From the NCBI RefSeq assembly GCF_044763875.1, contig NZ_JBIWGZ010000001.1, positions 682,001 to 746,000 of the forward strand: a stretch of DNA of 64,000 bases, read 5' to 3'. The position numbers and the translations under genes were made by a program. This stretch comes from Rummeliibacillus sp044763875. Lineage in GTDB: Bacteria; Bacillota; Bacilli; Bacillales_A; Planococcaceae. Positions 42,808-51,155 of the stretch are shown piece by piece. Each line of letters starts with the position of its first letter. Position 1 is the stretch's first letter. The notes under the pieces are model-generated. The model was given only the letters and a program-made list of their open reading frames with translations. It was not told where the DNA came from and did no database searches.

Positions 42808-43743
42808 CTAGTCTCTTAAATTCCTTCCAGTAAGTGTAAGAAATACGGTTTCCAGATTCGGTTCCTTTTCCTCCAGTGAACTGATTTCAATCCTTCGATT
42901 CATTAAATGCAAAAGAATATTATTTAAATTATTTACGTCTATTTCCGAATTGATTTTGATCAGGTTTTCTTCCAAAAGGACGGATTTCACCCCGTTGATT
43001 TCCTTGATTTCCTCTAAATCGATTTGTTCAATCGATTTTACCTCAATCCAAATATCCTTTGTATTGGTAATAATCGCGATTAATTGCTCCTTCGTGCCTT
43101 CTGCAATCACCTTGCCGTGATCCATTATGGAAATTCGTGTACAGATTTCCTCCACCTCTTCCATATAGTGGCTAGTATAAATAATCGTACATCCCATCTC
43201 ATTTAACTTGTGAATCGATTGTAGGATATAATTCCGCGAATGCGGGTCAATTCCGACCGTTGGTTCATCCATAATAATCAGCTTCGGACGATGGGCAATG
43301 GCACAAGCAATGTTCAACCGTCTTTTCATCCCGCCGGAGAAATTCTTCGGATACTCCTTCTGCTTATCAAGTAGGCCAACAAATTCTAACGCCTTTTGAG
43401 CCATCTCCGTTAATTCCGTCCCTCTTATCCCATATAATCCGGCAAAAAATTTCACATTTTCAAAAGTAGTAAGATTCTCATAGATCGCCAAATCCTGTGG
43501 CACAATCCCGATATTCATCTTTGCAAAGCGGCTGTATTTCCTACTGTTTTTCCCAAGAATATTAATTTCACCCTCTTCGCAGCGCAGGAGACCGGCAATC
43601 AGATTAATAGTGGTACTTTTTCCAGCACCATTGGGTCCTAAAAGCCCGAAAATTTCACCTTCGCTTATGGAAAAAGATATATTATCAACAGCAAGAAAAT
43701 CATCAAACTTTTTCGTTAAATTTTTCACTTCAAGTACCTTCAA
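42808..43743 (-). CDS. lnrL: ABC exporter ATPase, LnrL-like
   Basis: A 311-residue ATPase, the same length as B. subtilis LnrL. Walker A GPNGAGKST, signature FSGGMKRRLNIACA, Walker B LIIMDEPTVGIDPHSR, switch His in YTSHYMEE, and a C-terminal extension ending TVFLTLTGRNLRD. Start TTG 43743 has AGAGGTGG 7 nt upstream; the open frame to 43803 lacks a site. It follows the two-component genes after a 175-bp gap that probably carries the inducible promoter. Confidence 0.85.
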   Translation of the reverse strand: MKVLEVKNLTKKFDDFLAVDNISFSISEGEIFGLLGPNGAGKSTTINLIAGLLRCEEGEINILGKNSRKYSRFAKMNIGIVPQDLAIYENLTTFENVKFFAGLYGIRGTELTEMAQKALEFVGLLDKQKEYPKNFSGGMKRRLNIACAIAHRPKLIIMDEPTVGIDPHSRNYILQSIHKLNEMGCTIIYTSHYMEEVEEICTRISIMDHGKVIAEGTKEQLIAIITNTKDIWIEVKSIEQIDLEEIKEINGVKSVLLEENLIKINSEIDVNNLNNILLHLMNRRIEISSLEEKEPNLETVFLTLTGRNLRD

Positions 43744-43918
43744 ATGATTTCCACCTCTCGTTAACTTTCTGTCTTTATTATAAAAAAAAAGATGAAGCCG
43801 CATAAGTGCAACAATTCATCCTTTTCACATGAGATATTTCATATTTTTATAGTTACCTTTTTCATTGGAACAGTGGTTCAGGAACCATGTGTATTTTTAT
43901 TTTTCACAATTATATTGT

Positions 43919-45028
43919 TTATTGGATTGGAATTAACATCGTGACTGAAAAGCCATCGGTACCGTCCACAATAATCGTTCCGTTGATTGATGCAGTCCGC
44001 TCCTCCATTCCAATCAATCCAAGTCCTTTTTTTACATTTTGGATTCCAACTCCATTATCCTTCACTTCCGCTTTGATCATCGTGTTTAGGACGTGAATTT
44101 CAATGGAAACCGTCGTCGCTTCAGAATATTTAAGGGCGTTAGTTACGGCCTCTGTCAAATTTCCCTGAATAATTTTCCACTGAATCGGGGTGATCCGTTC
44201 CATATTTCCCTTATAAACAAAGGGCATATCCATCGAATGTTTGGCAGAAAACTCTTCTATGAAAAATTTAACCCGATTAATGCCCATTTGTTCTGTAGGC
44301 GGCTTCAAATTTTTCAGGGTCATGCGGATACTTTCGATACCCAGTTTTGAAATATTAATAGCATTTTGCAGCAATTCTAGAGCTTTCACCTGATCAGATC
44401 CCACCAACCGCTTGGCCGCCTCCATTTGAATGAGAGCGCCGGTCATCGAGTGGCCAATTTTATCATGAAATACTTGAGCAAGGCGATTCCTCTCCTCCAA
44501 TTTAAACGTATATTCAGATTGCCTGATGAATTCATTATTTTCATTCAAGCTTTTCGTTAACTTCTGAAGATTTTTCCTCATCATATCCAATTGATCCTCT
44601 TGCCTTTGCAGCCGTGAAACGAACTGCATAAGCATCATATAAATGAGACAACTTAGAGCTGCCACCAGTCCATATTGAAAACTTAAATCATCTTGAAGCC
44701 AAATAAGCGGCAGAAATACCAAGATTAGCATCATAAACCGTTTTTCCTGATTAAAAGGAGAAAATTCGCATAAATTTAACGGCAGCAGCAAGATAAAAAA
44801 CGGCTGTACCTTATAATAGGAAAAGAGAATTTGGACCAGTGAGATGAATAGAACAACCTTCTTCATCCTTTGCCGCTTCACGATATAGAGCACAATATTG
44901 ATGCTCAAATAAAGTAGCAAGGAAAAAATAATCCAAGGAATATTCGGGTCCGGCAATGTGCCATGAATAAACCAGAGCGACAAATATCCCAATAATATGA
45001 GTTTACTAAGAATGATGAAGAATTCCAT
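43919..45028 (-). CDS. lnrJ: Sensor histidine kinase of the Lnr-like module
   Basis: A 369-residue NarL-type kinase with about six tightly packed N-terminal helices and little extracytoplasmic sequence, a coiled linker, HisKA_3 box RNRLAQVFHDKIGHSMTGAL, and HATPase motif VKDNGVGIQNVKKGLGLIGMEER. Such intramembrane sensors detect membrane-active drugs. In B. subtilis LnrJ plays this part for linearmycins. It is separated by one base from the regulator gene. Specific identity is inferred from the module. Confidence 0.8.
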   Translation of the reverse strand: MEFFIILSKLILLGYLSLWFIHGTLPDPNIPWIIFSLLLYLSINIVLYIVKRQRMKKVVLFISLVQILFSYYKVQPFFILLLPLNLCEFSPFNQEKRFMMLILVFLPLIWLQDDLSFQYGLVAALSCLIYMMLMQFVSRLQRQEDQLDMMRKNLQKLTKSLNENNEFIRQSEYTFKLEERNRLAQVFHDKIGHSMTGALIQMEAAKRLVGSDQVKALELLQNAINISKLGIESIRMTLKNLKPPTEQMGINRVKFFIEEFSAKHSMDMPFVYKGNMERITPIQWKIIQGNLTEAVTNALKYSEATTVSIEIHVLNTMIKAEVKDNGVGIQNVKKGLGLIGMEERTASINGTIIVDGTDGFSVTMLIPIQ

Positions 45029-45029
45029 G

Positions 45030-45665
45030 TTAGTGAATTCTTCCCGTTAAAAAGTAAATCGCAATTTGCGTGCGATGACTCAACCCCGTTTTACTAAGAA
45101 TAGAGGTAATATAGTTGGCAATAGTTCCTTCTGAAATATAAAGTTGTTTGGAAATCTCCTTATTTGAAAACCCCTTTGCAATCAAAGCCATAATATCCAA
45201 TTCCCGCTCACTAAACAGGCTCGTATCTACTTTACTTTCCTGCTTATTTTCCATCAAATTGGATTTTATTTTCTCCAACACAACATCCTGCATGATGGTA
45301 TTGCCATTATATACACTAGTAATCGCTTCACGAATTCGTTCCGGGTCATTATTTTTCAATAAATAGCCTTTGGCGCCATTCTTAATGGCATCCAAAATAT
45401 ACTCATCATCATCAAAAGTAGTAATAATCAACGTCTTTGTCTTTGTTTGTTCACTAATTAACTTGGTTGCTTCCACACCATTCATATTCGGCATCCGCAC
45501 ATCTAATAAGACCACATCGATTTCATGCTGTTTACAGTAATCCACCGCCTCTAGCCCGTCATTTACCGCAGCTATCACTTCGAATTCTTCATATGTATTT
45601 AAAATTATTTTCATTCCTTCACGAATAAAGGAATTATCATCAGCAATCAGCACTTTGATTTTCAT
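45030..45665 (-). CDS. lnrK: NarL-family response regulator of the Lnr-like module
   Basis: A 211-residue regulator: receiver with IDVVLLDVRMPNMNG and YLLKNNDPERI, and LuxR HTH (LIAKGFSNKEISKQLYISEGTIANYITSIL). ATG 45665 has GGTGGG 4-5 nt upstream; the open frame to 45716 runs into an inverted repeat. Order is regulator-kinase-ATPase-permease-permease, which matches the LnrK/J-LMN content with the first two genes swapped relative to B. subtilis as I recall it. Confidence 0.82.
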   Translation of the reverse strand: MKIKVLIADDNSFIREGMKIILNTYEEFEVIAAVNDGLEAVDYCKQHEIDVVLLDVRMPNMNGVEATKLISEQTKTKTLIITTFDDDEYILDAIKNGAKGYLLKNNDPERIREAITSVYNGNTIMQDVVLEKIKSNLMENKQESKVDTSLFSERELDIMALIAKGFSNKEISKQLYISEGTIANYITSILSKTGLSHRTQIAIYFLTGRIH

Positions 45666-45671
45666 GTTCCC

Positions 45672-45704
45672 ACCATCCTTTTCCATTATCATAGCAAGGA
45701 TGGT
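45672..45704. promoter_or_regulatory. Inverted repeat overlapping the regulator gene ribosome binding site
   Basis: ACCATCCTT (45672-45680) and AAGGATGGT (45696-45704) form a perfect 9-bp inverted repeat with a 15-nt spacer, in which a TATGAT hexamer lies on the minus strand. One arm includes the Shine-Dalgarno of the response regulator gene. It could be an operator or a structure that hides the site. Confidence 0.5.
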
Positions 45705-45776
45705 GTCATAACGCACTAATAGGTGTTAGAAAAACATTCGACAAAATGCGAGTTAAGACAGTCGCTTATAATAGAT

Positions 45777-45812
45777 AAAGGCGATTGCTATAGATTAGTA
45801 GCAATCGCCTTT
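45777..45812. terminator. Strong hairpin upstream of the Lnr-like module
   Basis: AAAGGCGATTGCT and AGCAATCGCCTTT form a perfect 13-bp stem with a 10-nt loop followed by TTTATAAA. It sits between the module and the next minus-strand gene and may insulate them. Confidence 0.75.
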
Positions 45813-45902
45813 TATAAAACCTCATTTACTTGTGGTATGGCTCACCGTTGGGTCGCTAATAATTTTGAGCAGTATAAATAGATAATTTAATGAGATAAAA
45901 AA

Positions 45903-45933
45903 TAGCCTTGTTAAATTATTTTTAACAAGGCTA
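45903..45933 (-). terminator. Terminator of the DUF4030-like gene
   Basis: TAGCCTTGTTAA and TTAACAAGGCTA form a perfect 12-bp stem; on the minus strand TTTTTTATC follows. Confidence 0.9.
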
Positions 45934-45955
45934 ACTTTACTTTCTTCTGTTTCGA

Positions 45956-46615
45956 CTAATTCACCACTTTACCTTTGGCATTCAAAATTTTTATTTTATA
46001 AGAGTCAATATGTGATACTGAGTTTAGTTCTTTAGAATGTAAGATTTTATTTATTGTTTCTTCAATTTCTATTGCTAACTTATGTGCATCTTTATTGGAA
46101 TCTTTTATTGATGTATGAATGGTAATGGATTCTTGAAAAGCAGTATTTATATTTCCTATTACTTCGTAATCTTCTTTTAGATTCTCCGCTAATGTATTTG
46201 TTAAAAGTAGAAGTTCTTTATGTTTATTTTTTTGTTCTTCAGTGATGAAAGATAAATCAAGCCTCTTTACAACAACTGTATAGTTTTTTAATGTAGAATA
46301 TTTTATTACACTTTTTGCAATGGACTCAATATCCTTTTTTACTGAATTAAAATAATCTTCATTTTCTTGAACTTGTATATTCAATTCATTCTTTGGATCC
46401 GAACCTACAACAAATTTCAAACCCTTATATTTATCATGGATTTTTTCAGTTACTGTGTTCAATATAGGAATATTTAGTTCTTCTTTTTTAGTAAATAAAG
46501 GTTTTCCCTCTTTATTTGCAACAGCAGTATCAGCTTCTAAAGATTTAATTAACAGGCTTAATGCTGCTATTCCGACTATTAGTATTCCAACAATAATCAT
46601 GATCCTTTTTAACAT
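45956..46615 (-). CDS. Membrane-anchored extracytoplasmic protein, possibly DUF4030
   Basis: A 219-residue protein with one N-terminal helix (IMIIVGILIVGIAALSLLI) and an alpha/beta extracytoplasmic domain of about 190 residues with repeated beta-alpha pairs (YTVVVKRLDLSF..., ESITIHTSIKDS). The pattern recalls DUF4030 proteins of Bacillus, but the assignment is tentative. ATG 46615 has GGGAGGG 6 nt upstream. It is a single-gene unit between two terminators. Confidence 0.65.
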   Translation of the reverse strand: MLKRIMIIVGILIVGIAALSLLIKSLEADTAVANKEGKPLFTKKEELNIPILNTVTEKIHDKYKGLKFVVGSDPKNELNIQVQENEDYFNSVKKDIESIAKSVIKYSTLKNYTVVVKRLDLSFITEEQKNKHKELLLLTNTLAENLKEDYEVIGNINTAFQESITIHTSIKDSNKDAHKLAIEIEETINKILHSKELNSVSHIDSYKIKILNAKGKVVN

Positions 46616-46817
46616 ATAATCCCTCCCGTTAGAAGGTATGTCCTGCATCTACCTGAAATTACATAAAAAAAATTCATTCAAATAAAAACTCATTGTATTG
46701 CATGGCTTTTATTAGCTGCTCTTATTATGGTATTACGTTCTCAAAAATACATTATTGTATTTGTTTGTTTTAAATCATTATAAAGATCTGAACATTTGTA
46801 TATCACGTAAATAAAAA

Positions 46818-46851
46818 AGTGACGTCACTTCAATCAAGAGGTAACGTCACT
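46818..46851 (-). terminator. Terminator of the SUKH gene
   Basis: AGTGACGT and ACGTCACT form a perfect 8-bp stem with an 18-nt loop, followed on the minus strand by TTTTTTATTT. Confidence 0.75.
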
Positions 46852-46913
46852 ACTAACAGCCGGGTCATATAAAATTTTATTCCTGATCTTCTAGAATTTT
46901 CAGAATTTCCCCA

Positions 46914-47456
46914 TTAATATTCTGGAAGGTTAGGATCTTCCCAGAAAAACTCTCCAGTCTTTTCAATAACGTTCTCAATAAATGAAGCAAATGACTCTTT
47001 TGTCTCCTCAGGCATTATATGGCCCACGTAGATAGCTCCTTGCGAAGAATCCTTTTTTACTTTTTTATCATCTATCATAATATATCCTACATCTGGGAAT
47101 TCCCCAATAGGATAGTCTTTGGTAGGTTCAAGGTCATCTACTTTTCGGTCTTCTTGAACAATCAAGAAATTCTCACAAATTTCATCCAAGCTAAAAAATT
47201 TATATTCTACAAGGTAACTTTTGAAAAGCGTCATCCCATTATGTAGCAGGAGAAATTCTCTATAATCTTGTGGGATTATTATCCCTAATTCTTTTTCTAA
47301 CGAAAATATTTCCTCTTCTGTTGAAGGAGGATTAAATTCACACTCTTCGCGTAAAATAGTACCATCACGCCCTATTAAGCCATCTGGATCTAATCGAATA
47401 AAATTTTCATCTAGCTGACTTTTAAGAGCATCTAACACTTTTTTGATTTTTGTCAT
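46914..47456 (-). CDS. SMI1/KNR4 (SUKH) family immunity protein
   Basis: A 180-residue SUKH-superfamily protein: PPSTEEEIFSLEKELGIIIPQDYREFLLLHNGM is the signature (about residues 39-72), followed by VGYIMIDDKKVKK and the C-terminal SFASFIENVIEKTGEFFWED. SUKH proteins neutralise a wide range of bacterial toxins, notably nuclease tips of polymorphic toxins. TAGGAG lies 9 nt before ATG 47456. It is the downstream end of the toxin/immunity region; no intact matching toxin is adjacent. Confidence 0.92.
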   Translation of the reverse strand: MTKIKKVLDALKSQLDENFIRLDPDGLIGRDGTILREECEFNPPSTEEEIFSLEKELGIIIPQDYREFLLLHNGMTLFKSYLVEYKFFSLDEICENFLIVQEDRKVDDLEPTKDYPIGEFPDVGYIMIDDKKVKKDSSQGAIYVGHIMPEETKESFASFIENVIEKTGEFFWEDPNLPEY

Positions 47457-47843
47457 ATTTATTTACTCCTAACTAATTAATAACTATCAAACCAAGTGGT
47501 GATTTTTTGGTGTTTTCTCTAGGAATGGAGAAAAAATTAGAAGTAGACTGAACAATAATAATATATGGTTCTTTACTGATATCAAAAATATCTCTCCTCT
47601 TATTCCATTTAGTATATTACACAATATAACATTTATGGGAGTCATATAAATCCACATATTTCACCAAATATTAATCATGACCATTTAACTAATTTTTATA
47701 ATTATCTTGATTTTTATTCCAATTTTTAAGATTGCTAATTACTTATGTTATTTAGCATAAATTAGGAACTTTCACCTTTTTAAAAGAGTTTATCAACTTT
47801 TTTAAATAAATTTTTATCATCAATATTGATTTTGGGTAAACAT
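47457..47843. other. AT-rich gene-free stretch
   Basis: No frame of useful length, ribosome binding site or repeat recognised. Very AT-rich, consistent with decayed DNA inside the immunity region. Confidence 0.4.
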
Positions 47844-47878
47844 CAAAAACCCCCTCTTCCATTTAGGCTGAGGGGTTA
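47844..47878 (-). terminator. Terminator downstream of the DUF4279 gene
   Basis: AACCCCCTC and GAGGGGTTA pair around a 13-nt loop; the minus strand continues in TTTTTGATG. Confidence 0.85.
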
Positions 47879-47940
47879 ATCTTGAATCAAGTTTCTTTAA
47901 TCGAAGCACCTTTTTAGTTAAACAAAAACTAATAATTTTC

Positions 47941-48378
47941 TTAACTACATATATATAAATCAAAGTAGATTTCCGCTTGGATTAAACTGGCGAAATCTAT
48001 AATGTGTTTCCGTAAATACGTTGCAGGCGTTTCTTCATTTTCCACTTTAATTACAATCATAAAAAGAAACTCTAAACTATATTTCTCTTTTAATTGTTTT
48101 AATTCTTTCGTTTTGCCTTCAAGAGATTTAAGAATTGGATTCAACTGGTCATAAATGTCGTATGATTCTTGATATCCAGTGCTTAAAGTCCAATCGGTTA
48201 CTTTTCTCCGTCTAATTTTGTTTGAAGTTGATACAAGATTGGGATTATTAGTTCTTTCTATAATATCTCCCTTTTTGTATGATTCTGTAGGTTCAATAGC
48301 AAGAGTATCGGTTACTACCTCCAAAGGAAATTCATCACCTGTAGCACTAAAGTAAGCCATTACTTTTGTTTTATCCAA
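47941..48378 (-). CDS. DUF4279 family protein, likely immunity protein
   Basis: A 145-residue protein of DUF4279. Hallmarks are the N-terminal AYFSATGDEFPLEVVTDTLAIEPTESYKKGD and TDWTLSTGYQESYDIYDQLNPIL. DUF4279 genes often lie behind polymorphic-toxin tips in Bacillus and are regarded as immunity genes. TTG 48378 has AGAGGATG 8-9 nt upstream. It lies just downstream of a broken toxin tip (48545-48905), its possible former partner. Confidence 0.85.
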   Translation of the reverse strand: MDKTKVMAYFSATGDEFPLEVVTDTLAIEPTESYKKGDIIERTNNPNLVSTSNKIRRRKVTDWTLSTGYQESYDIYDQLNPILKSLEGKTKELKQLKEKYSLEFLFMIVIKVENEETPATYLRKHIIDFASLIQAEIYFDLYICS

Positions 48379-48544
48379 TACACTTCATCCTCTTTCTTTT
48401 ATAAAAAATGTTTATTTACTCATAGCATCATTAATATTTAATCTCTAAAACATTAAGGGTTTCCTATTCTACAAATCTGCCCTTTAGGTGAAGAACAAAG
48501 AAAACATTTATCTTCATAGCACTATAATTATCTTATTTTAAGGC

Positions 48545-48905
48545 AATTTTTCGTAAAGATATTGCGGATCTGATTTTCCACCTTTTTTCATTATATATAA
48601 TTTTTTTGTTTTCTTATCTTTAATGAGCTCCTTGAGCTTTTGATTCTAGATACTCCACTTTCAACTTATGAGCATCAATCCCTTTTCGTTTTAAATATGA
48701 AGTACTTACCATGTCTAAATCTTGTTTTTTGACTTTTTTTGATTTAATTTTTTTCTTTTAATATTTTTTAGGTAGTTTTCCAATATATCTAACCGCTTTG
48801 TGTCCAGCCTTTTTAACTCCGTACGAGACTGTTTTTCTAACAATTAATCCACCCACTATTACAAATGAAACAGTCCTAAAAACATTAGTAATTGCATTTG
48901 GAGGT
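48545..48905 (-). pseudogene. Degenerate polymorphic-toxin C-terminal tip
   Basis: Minus-strand frames read RKTVSYGVKKAGHKAVRYIG (a pre-toxin linker), stop, then KGIDAHKLKVEYLESKA, and after a frameshift KDKKTKKLYIMKKGGKSDPQYL and a stop. The order AH-LK-E...K...KKTKK-YI-KKGGK is that of short C-terminal toxin domains of WapA/RHS and LXG proteins in Bacillus. Several stops and a shift make it non-functional, and no RHS core precedes it. Confidence 0.6.
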
Positions 48906-48929
48906 CTTTTATCGTGTCAACAGAACTAT

Positions 48930-49538
48930 TTAAATATTTTTTTCTACTATCTGTTTTTGTTCTTCTAAAAATTGATACCATCTATTTAAAAATAGTTCTT
49001 GATTCTTCTCTGTTACTTCAAAAGACATCGTGAAATATCGAAAATCACGAGCTGGTATTGAAGGAACTTTAAAATCCCATATAACATCATAAACTTTAGT
49101 GCTATAGTCTATTTCTTCTAATGAATTTTCGTATCCTTTAGGATGATTATTTTTTTTAGGATCTTGATACAACCACAATAAAGCAATATAAAGATATTTG
49201 TTTTTACAATCTATCATGAATTGTTTATTTTCCAATAACGTTGAATCAATTATTTTCTCTTCTATTAAATCATTAATATATTTTTTTGCTAAGTCTTCTT
49301 CATCTTTAAAAAGTGAAGCAAGCTCAAATAAAGTATTTGAAGCACTATCATTAATTGATACGACTGATACTGCTTTTTCAATAGCATAGTTTATAGAAAC
49401 ATATTGACTTTTAAATCCAAAATATAACTCATTCCAATTTAAAGTGGTGTGTTCTGTAAAGAAAGCATACGGAATATTTAAATTTAACGAGTTCTCTGGC
49501 ATATCTAAAATAAACTCTTCTAGTTGATAATCTTTCAT
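48930..49538 (-). CDS. DUF2247-like protein, likely immunity protein
   Basis: A 202-residue soluble protein. IPYAFFTEHTTLNWNELYFGFKSQYVS followed by an acidic helix (LFELASLFKDEEDLAKKYI) is the pattern I associate with DUF2247 proteins of Bacillus toxin loci. GGAG lies 13 nt before ATG 49538, a long spacing. It is situated directly upstream of a broken toxin tip and downstream of other immunity-like genes. Specific target unknown. Confidence 0.7.
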   Translation of the reverse strand: MKDYQLEEFILDMPENSLNLNIPYAFFTEHTTLNWNELYFGFKSQYVSINYAIEKAVSVVSINDSASNTLFELASLFKDEEDLAKKYINDLIEEKIIDSTLLENKQFMIDCKNKYLYIALLWLYQDPKKNNHPKGYENSLEEIDYSTKVYDVIWDFKVPSIPARDFRYFTMSFEVTEKNQELFLNRWYQFLEEQKQIVEKNI

Positions 49539-49753
49539 ATTAAAAATTAATCTCCATCTTTTCCATCATTATCTCGAATAGACACAACATCATCACGGTG
49601 GTTTGTTTATTAATACTCGTATAGTTTTTATGGAACAATACAACACCCCTATAACTGTTAAAATAATCGGGGTTAATTTAGTAGGTTAATTTAGTAATTG
49701 TATAGTTTACTAAAAAACCATTATTCTTTGATTACATCTTTCTTTTTTCCTTT

Positions 49754-50326
49754 TCACAATTCCAAATCACTATTTGCAAGATTTATAGTCCAATTATCTG
49801 GTATAAGAGGAAGTAGCTTTTTAGGTTTATTTATTTTTTCATCCAATGTACGAATACTAATACCTACTTCACTAATATCAAGAAATGTCATTATTTCTTC
49901 TGTTAGTAAGTTTGGAAATGCCACATCATTCACTAAATCATATCCTAGGAAATGCTCGAAAGGGATTTCTTTCTTCTTTCTTCCTATGATAATACTACTA
50001 CCCAGCCCGTTTATTGCGTTTATATATACATTATGCATTAATTTTTCGAATTGACTTCTAGAATAAATATTACCAATCAATAGATTATTTTCTGATTTTA
50101 TCACTTTCATCTTAATTTCCATATCCTCTTCCGAAGCAAATAAACCATCTAAAACAACTGTACATGGATAATCGATGATTTTAGCAAGAAACAATCCTAA
50201 ATTAACTTCTTGATCCTGCGAATCTAATGAAACTCCTATTTCAATTGATGAAAAGTGTTTTTCATTTTTAAAATATTCTCCCTTCCATAAATCGGATGTA
50301 TATTGAATAAAGACCTCATTTTTCAT
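49754..50326 (-). CDS. Hypothetical immunity-like protein
   Basis: A 190-residue soluble alpha/beta protein with no family I recognise (SSIEIGVSLDSQDQEVNLGLFLAKIIDYPC, NAINGLGSSIIIGRKKKEIPFEHFLGYDL, PLIPDNWTINL). ATG 50326 has AGAGG 8 nt upstream, preferred to GTG 50335. Size, acidity and position within the run of immunity genes suggest an immunity role, which is inference. Confidence 0.65.
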   Translation of the reverse strand: MKNEVFIQYTSDLWKGEYFKNEKHFSSIEIGVSLDSQDQEVNLGLFLAKIIDYPCTVVLDGLFASEEDMEIKMKVIKSENNLLIGNIYSRSQFEKLMHNVYINAINGLGSSIIIGRKKKEIPFEHFLGYDLVNDVAFPNLLTEEIMTFLDISEVGISIRTLDEKINKPKKLLPLIPDNWTINLANSDLEL

Positions 50327-50353
50327 TTTATTCACCTCTTTTTAATTCAACTT

Positions 50354-50482
50354 TTATTCCAAATTTTTCAATTCATTATTTTTACATTCTATATTCTTAG
50401 CATCTTTATAATAAATCTGGAATAGTGTTAAAGAATAATATATATTCATATAATTCAACGTTATTCACATCTATTTCAATCC
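50354..50482 (-). pseudogene. Second, decayed copy of the 53.2-kb immunity-gene fragment
   Basis: The minus strand reads IEIDVNNVELYEYILFFNTIPDLL, then a frame break and KDAKNIECKNNELKNLE across shifts. It is plainly homologous to IEIDENDVSLYEYLLFFNIIPDALL and the tail of the frame at 53167-53485. Only the C-terminal ~45 codons remain. Confidence 0.7.
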
Positions 50483-50491
50483 TCAATACAA

Positions 50492-50537
50492 AAAGTTGGA
50501 ATGTTGAGACCAAATCATCCCCAAACATTCCAACTTT
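50492..50537 (-). terminator. Terminator of the 158-residue immunity-like gene
   Basis: AAAGTTGGAATGTT and AACATTCCAACTTT form a perfect 14-bp stem with an 18-nt loop, then a U run on the minus strand. Confidence 0.92.
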
Positions 50538-50561
50538 GTGATGTTGTTTATACTATAAGTT

Positions 50562-51038
50562 TTACAATCTATCCCCACTATTTTTTGACTGGATTATATA
50601 GATGTTACTAGATTCACACTCACATTTATAGTGTCCCACGTTAAATTCATTCAGGTTTATTAAATCTTTTAAATATTTGGGGACAGTGCAATTCCAGTTT
50701 AAATTATCTATTTTAAAAGGGAAATTGTCTTCATTAGGGTTAGGTGTATGCAAATAAATGGCATCTGAACCCGCCTCTTCATCAACTATTTCAATCCATA
50801 ATTGATAAGGTTTTTCAAATTCTTGAAGCTTTTCTAAAAAATCATTGTGTAACGCTATATATGCTTTAATTTGTTCTTTTCTTATCTTTAAACTAGTATT
50901 TCCATGCCCGTAAAAATCAAGATGCGTATGCCATAAATCAAACCAACTGCCCTTCCCAAATTCTAAATCATAATACTTAATTCTAGCCTCTCTCCATAAA
51001 TTACGAAAATAGCGTTTTTTTCCACGGAATTTTTTCAA
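50562..51038 (-). CDS. Hypothetical immunity protein next to an RHS toxin tip
   Basis: A 158-residue protein, basic at the N-terminus (KKFRGKKRYFRNLWREARIKYYDLE) and acidic later (LWIEIVDEEAGSDAIYLHTPNPNED). TTG 51038 follows AGGAGG. It lies 117 bp downstream of the RHS tip at 51156-51755 and ends in a strong terminator, so it is the likely cognate immunity gene of that tip. The family is not recognised. Confidence 0.7.
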   Translation of the reverse strand: MKKFRGKKRYFRNLWREARIKYYDLEFGKGSWFDLWHTHLDFYGHGNTSLKIRKEQIKAYIALHNDFLEKLQEFEKPYQLWIEIVDEEAGSDAIYLHTPNPNEDNFPFKIDNLNWNCTVPKYLKDLINLNEFNVGHYKCECESSNIYIIQSKNSGDRL

Positions 51039-51155
51039 AAAAAATATTCCTCCTACTTACTAAAATTACTCTTTAATTTTAAACAGATATCAATTTTCAT
51101 AAGTATCATTTACTGTATACTTAAACTTTAAAACCTCTTTTACGTAAGAATTATT

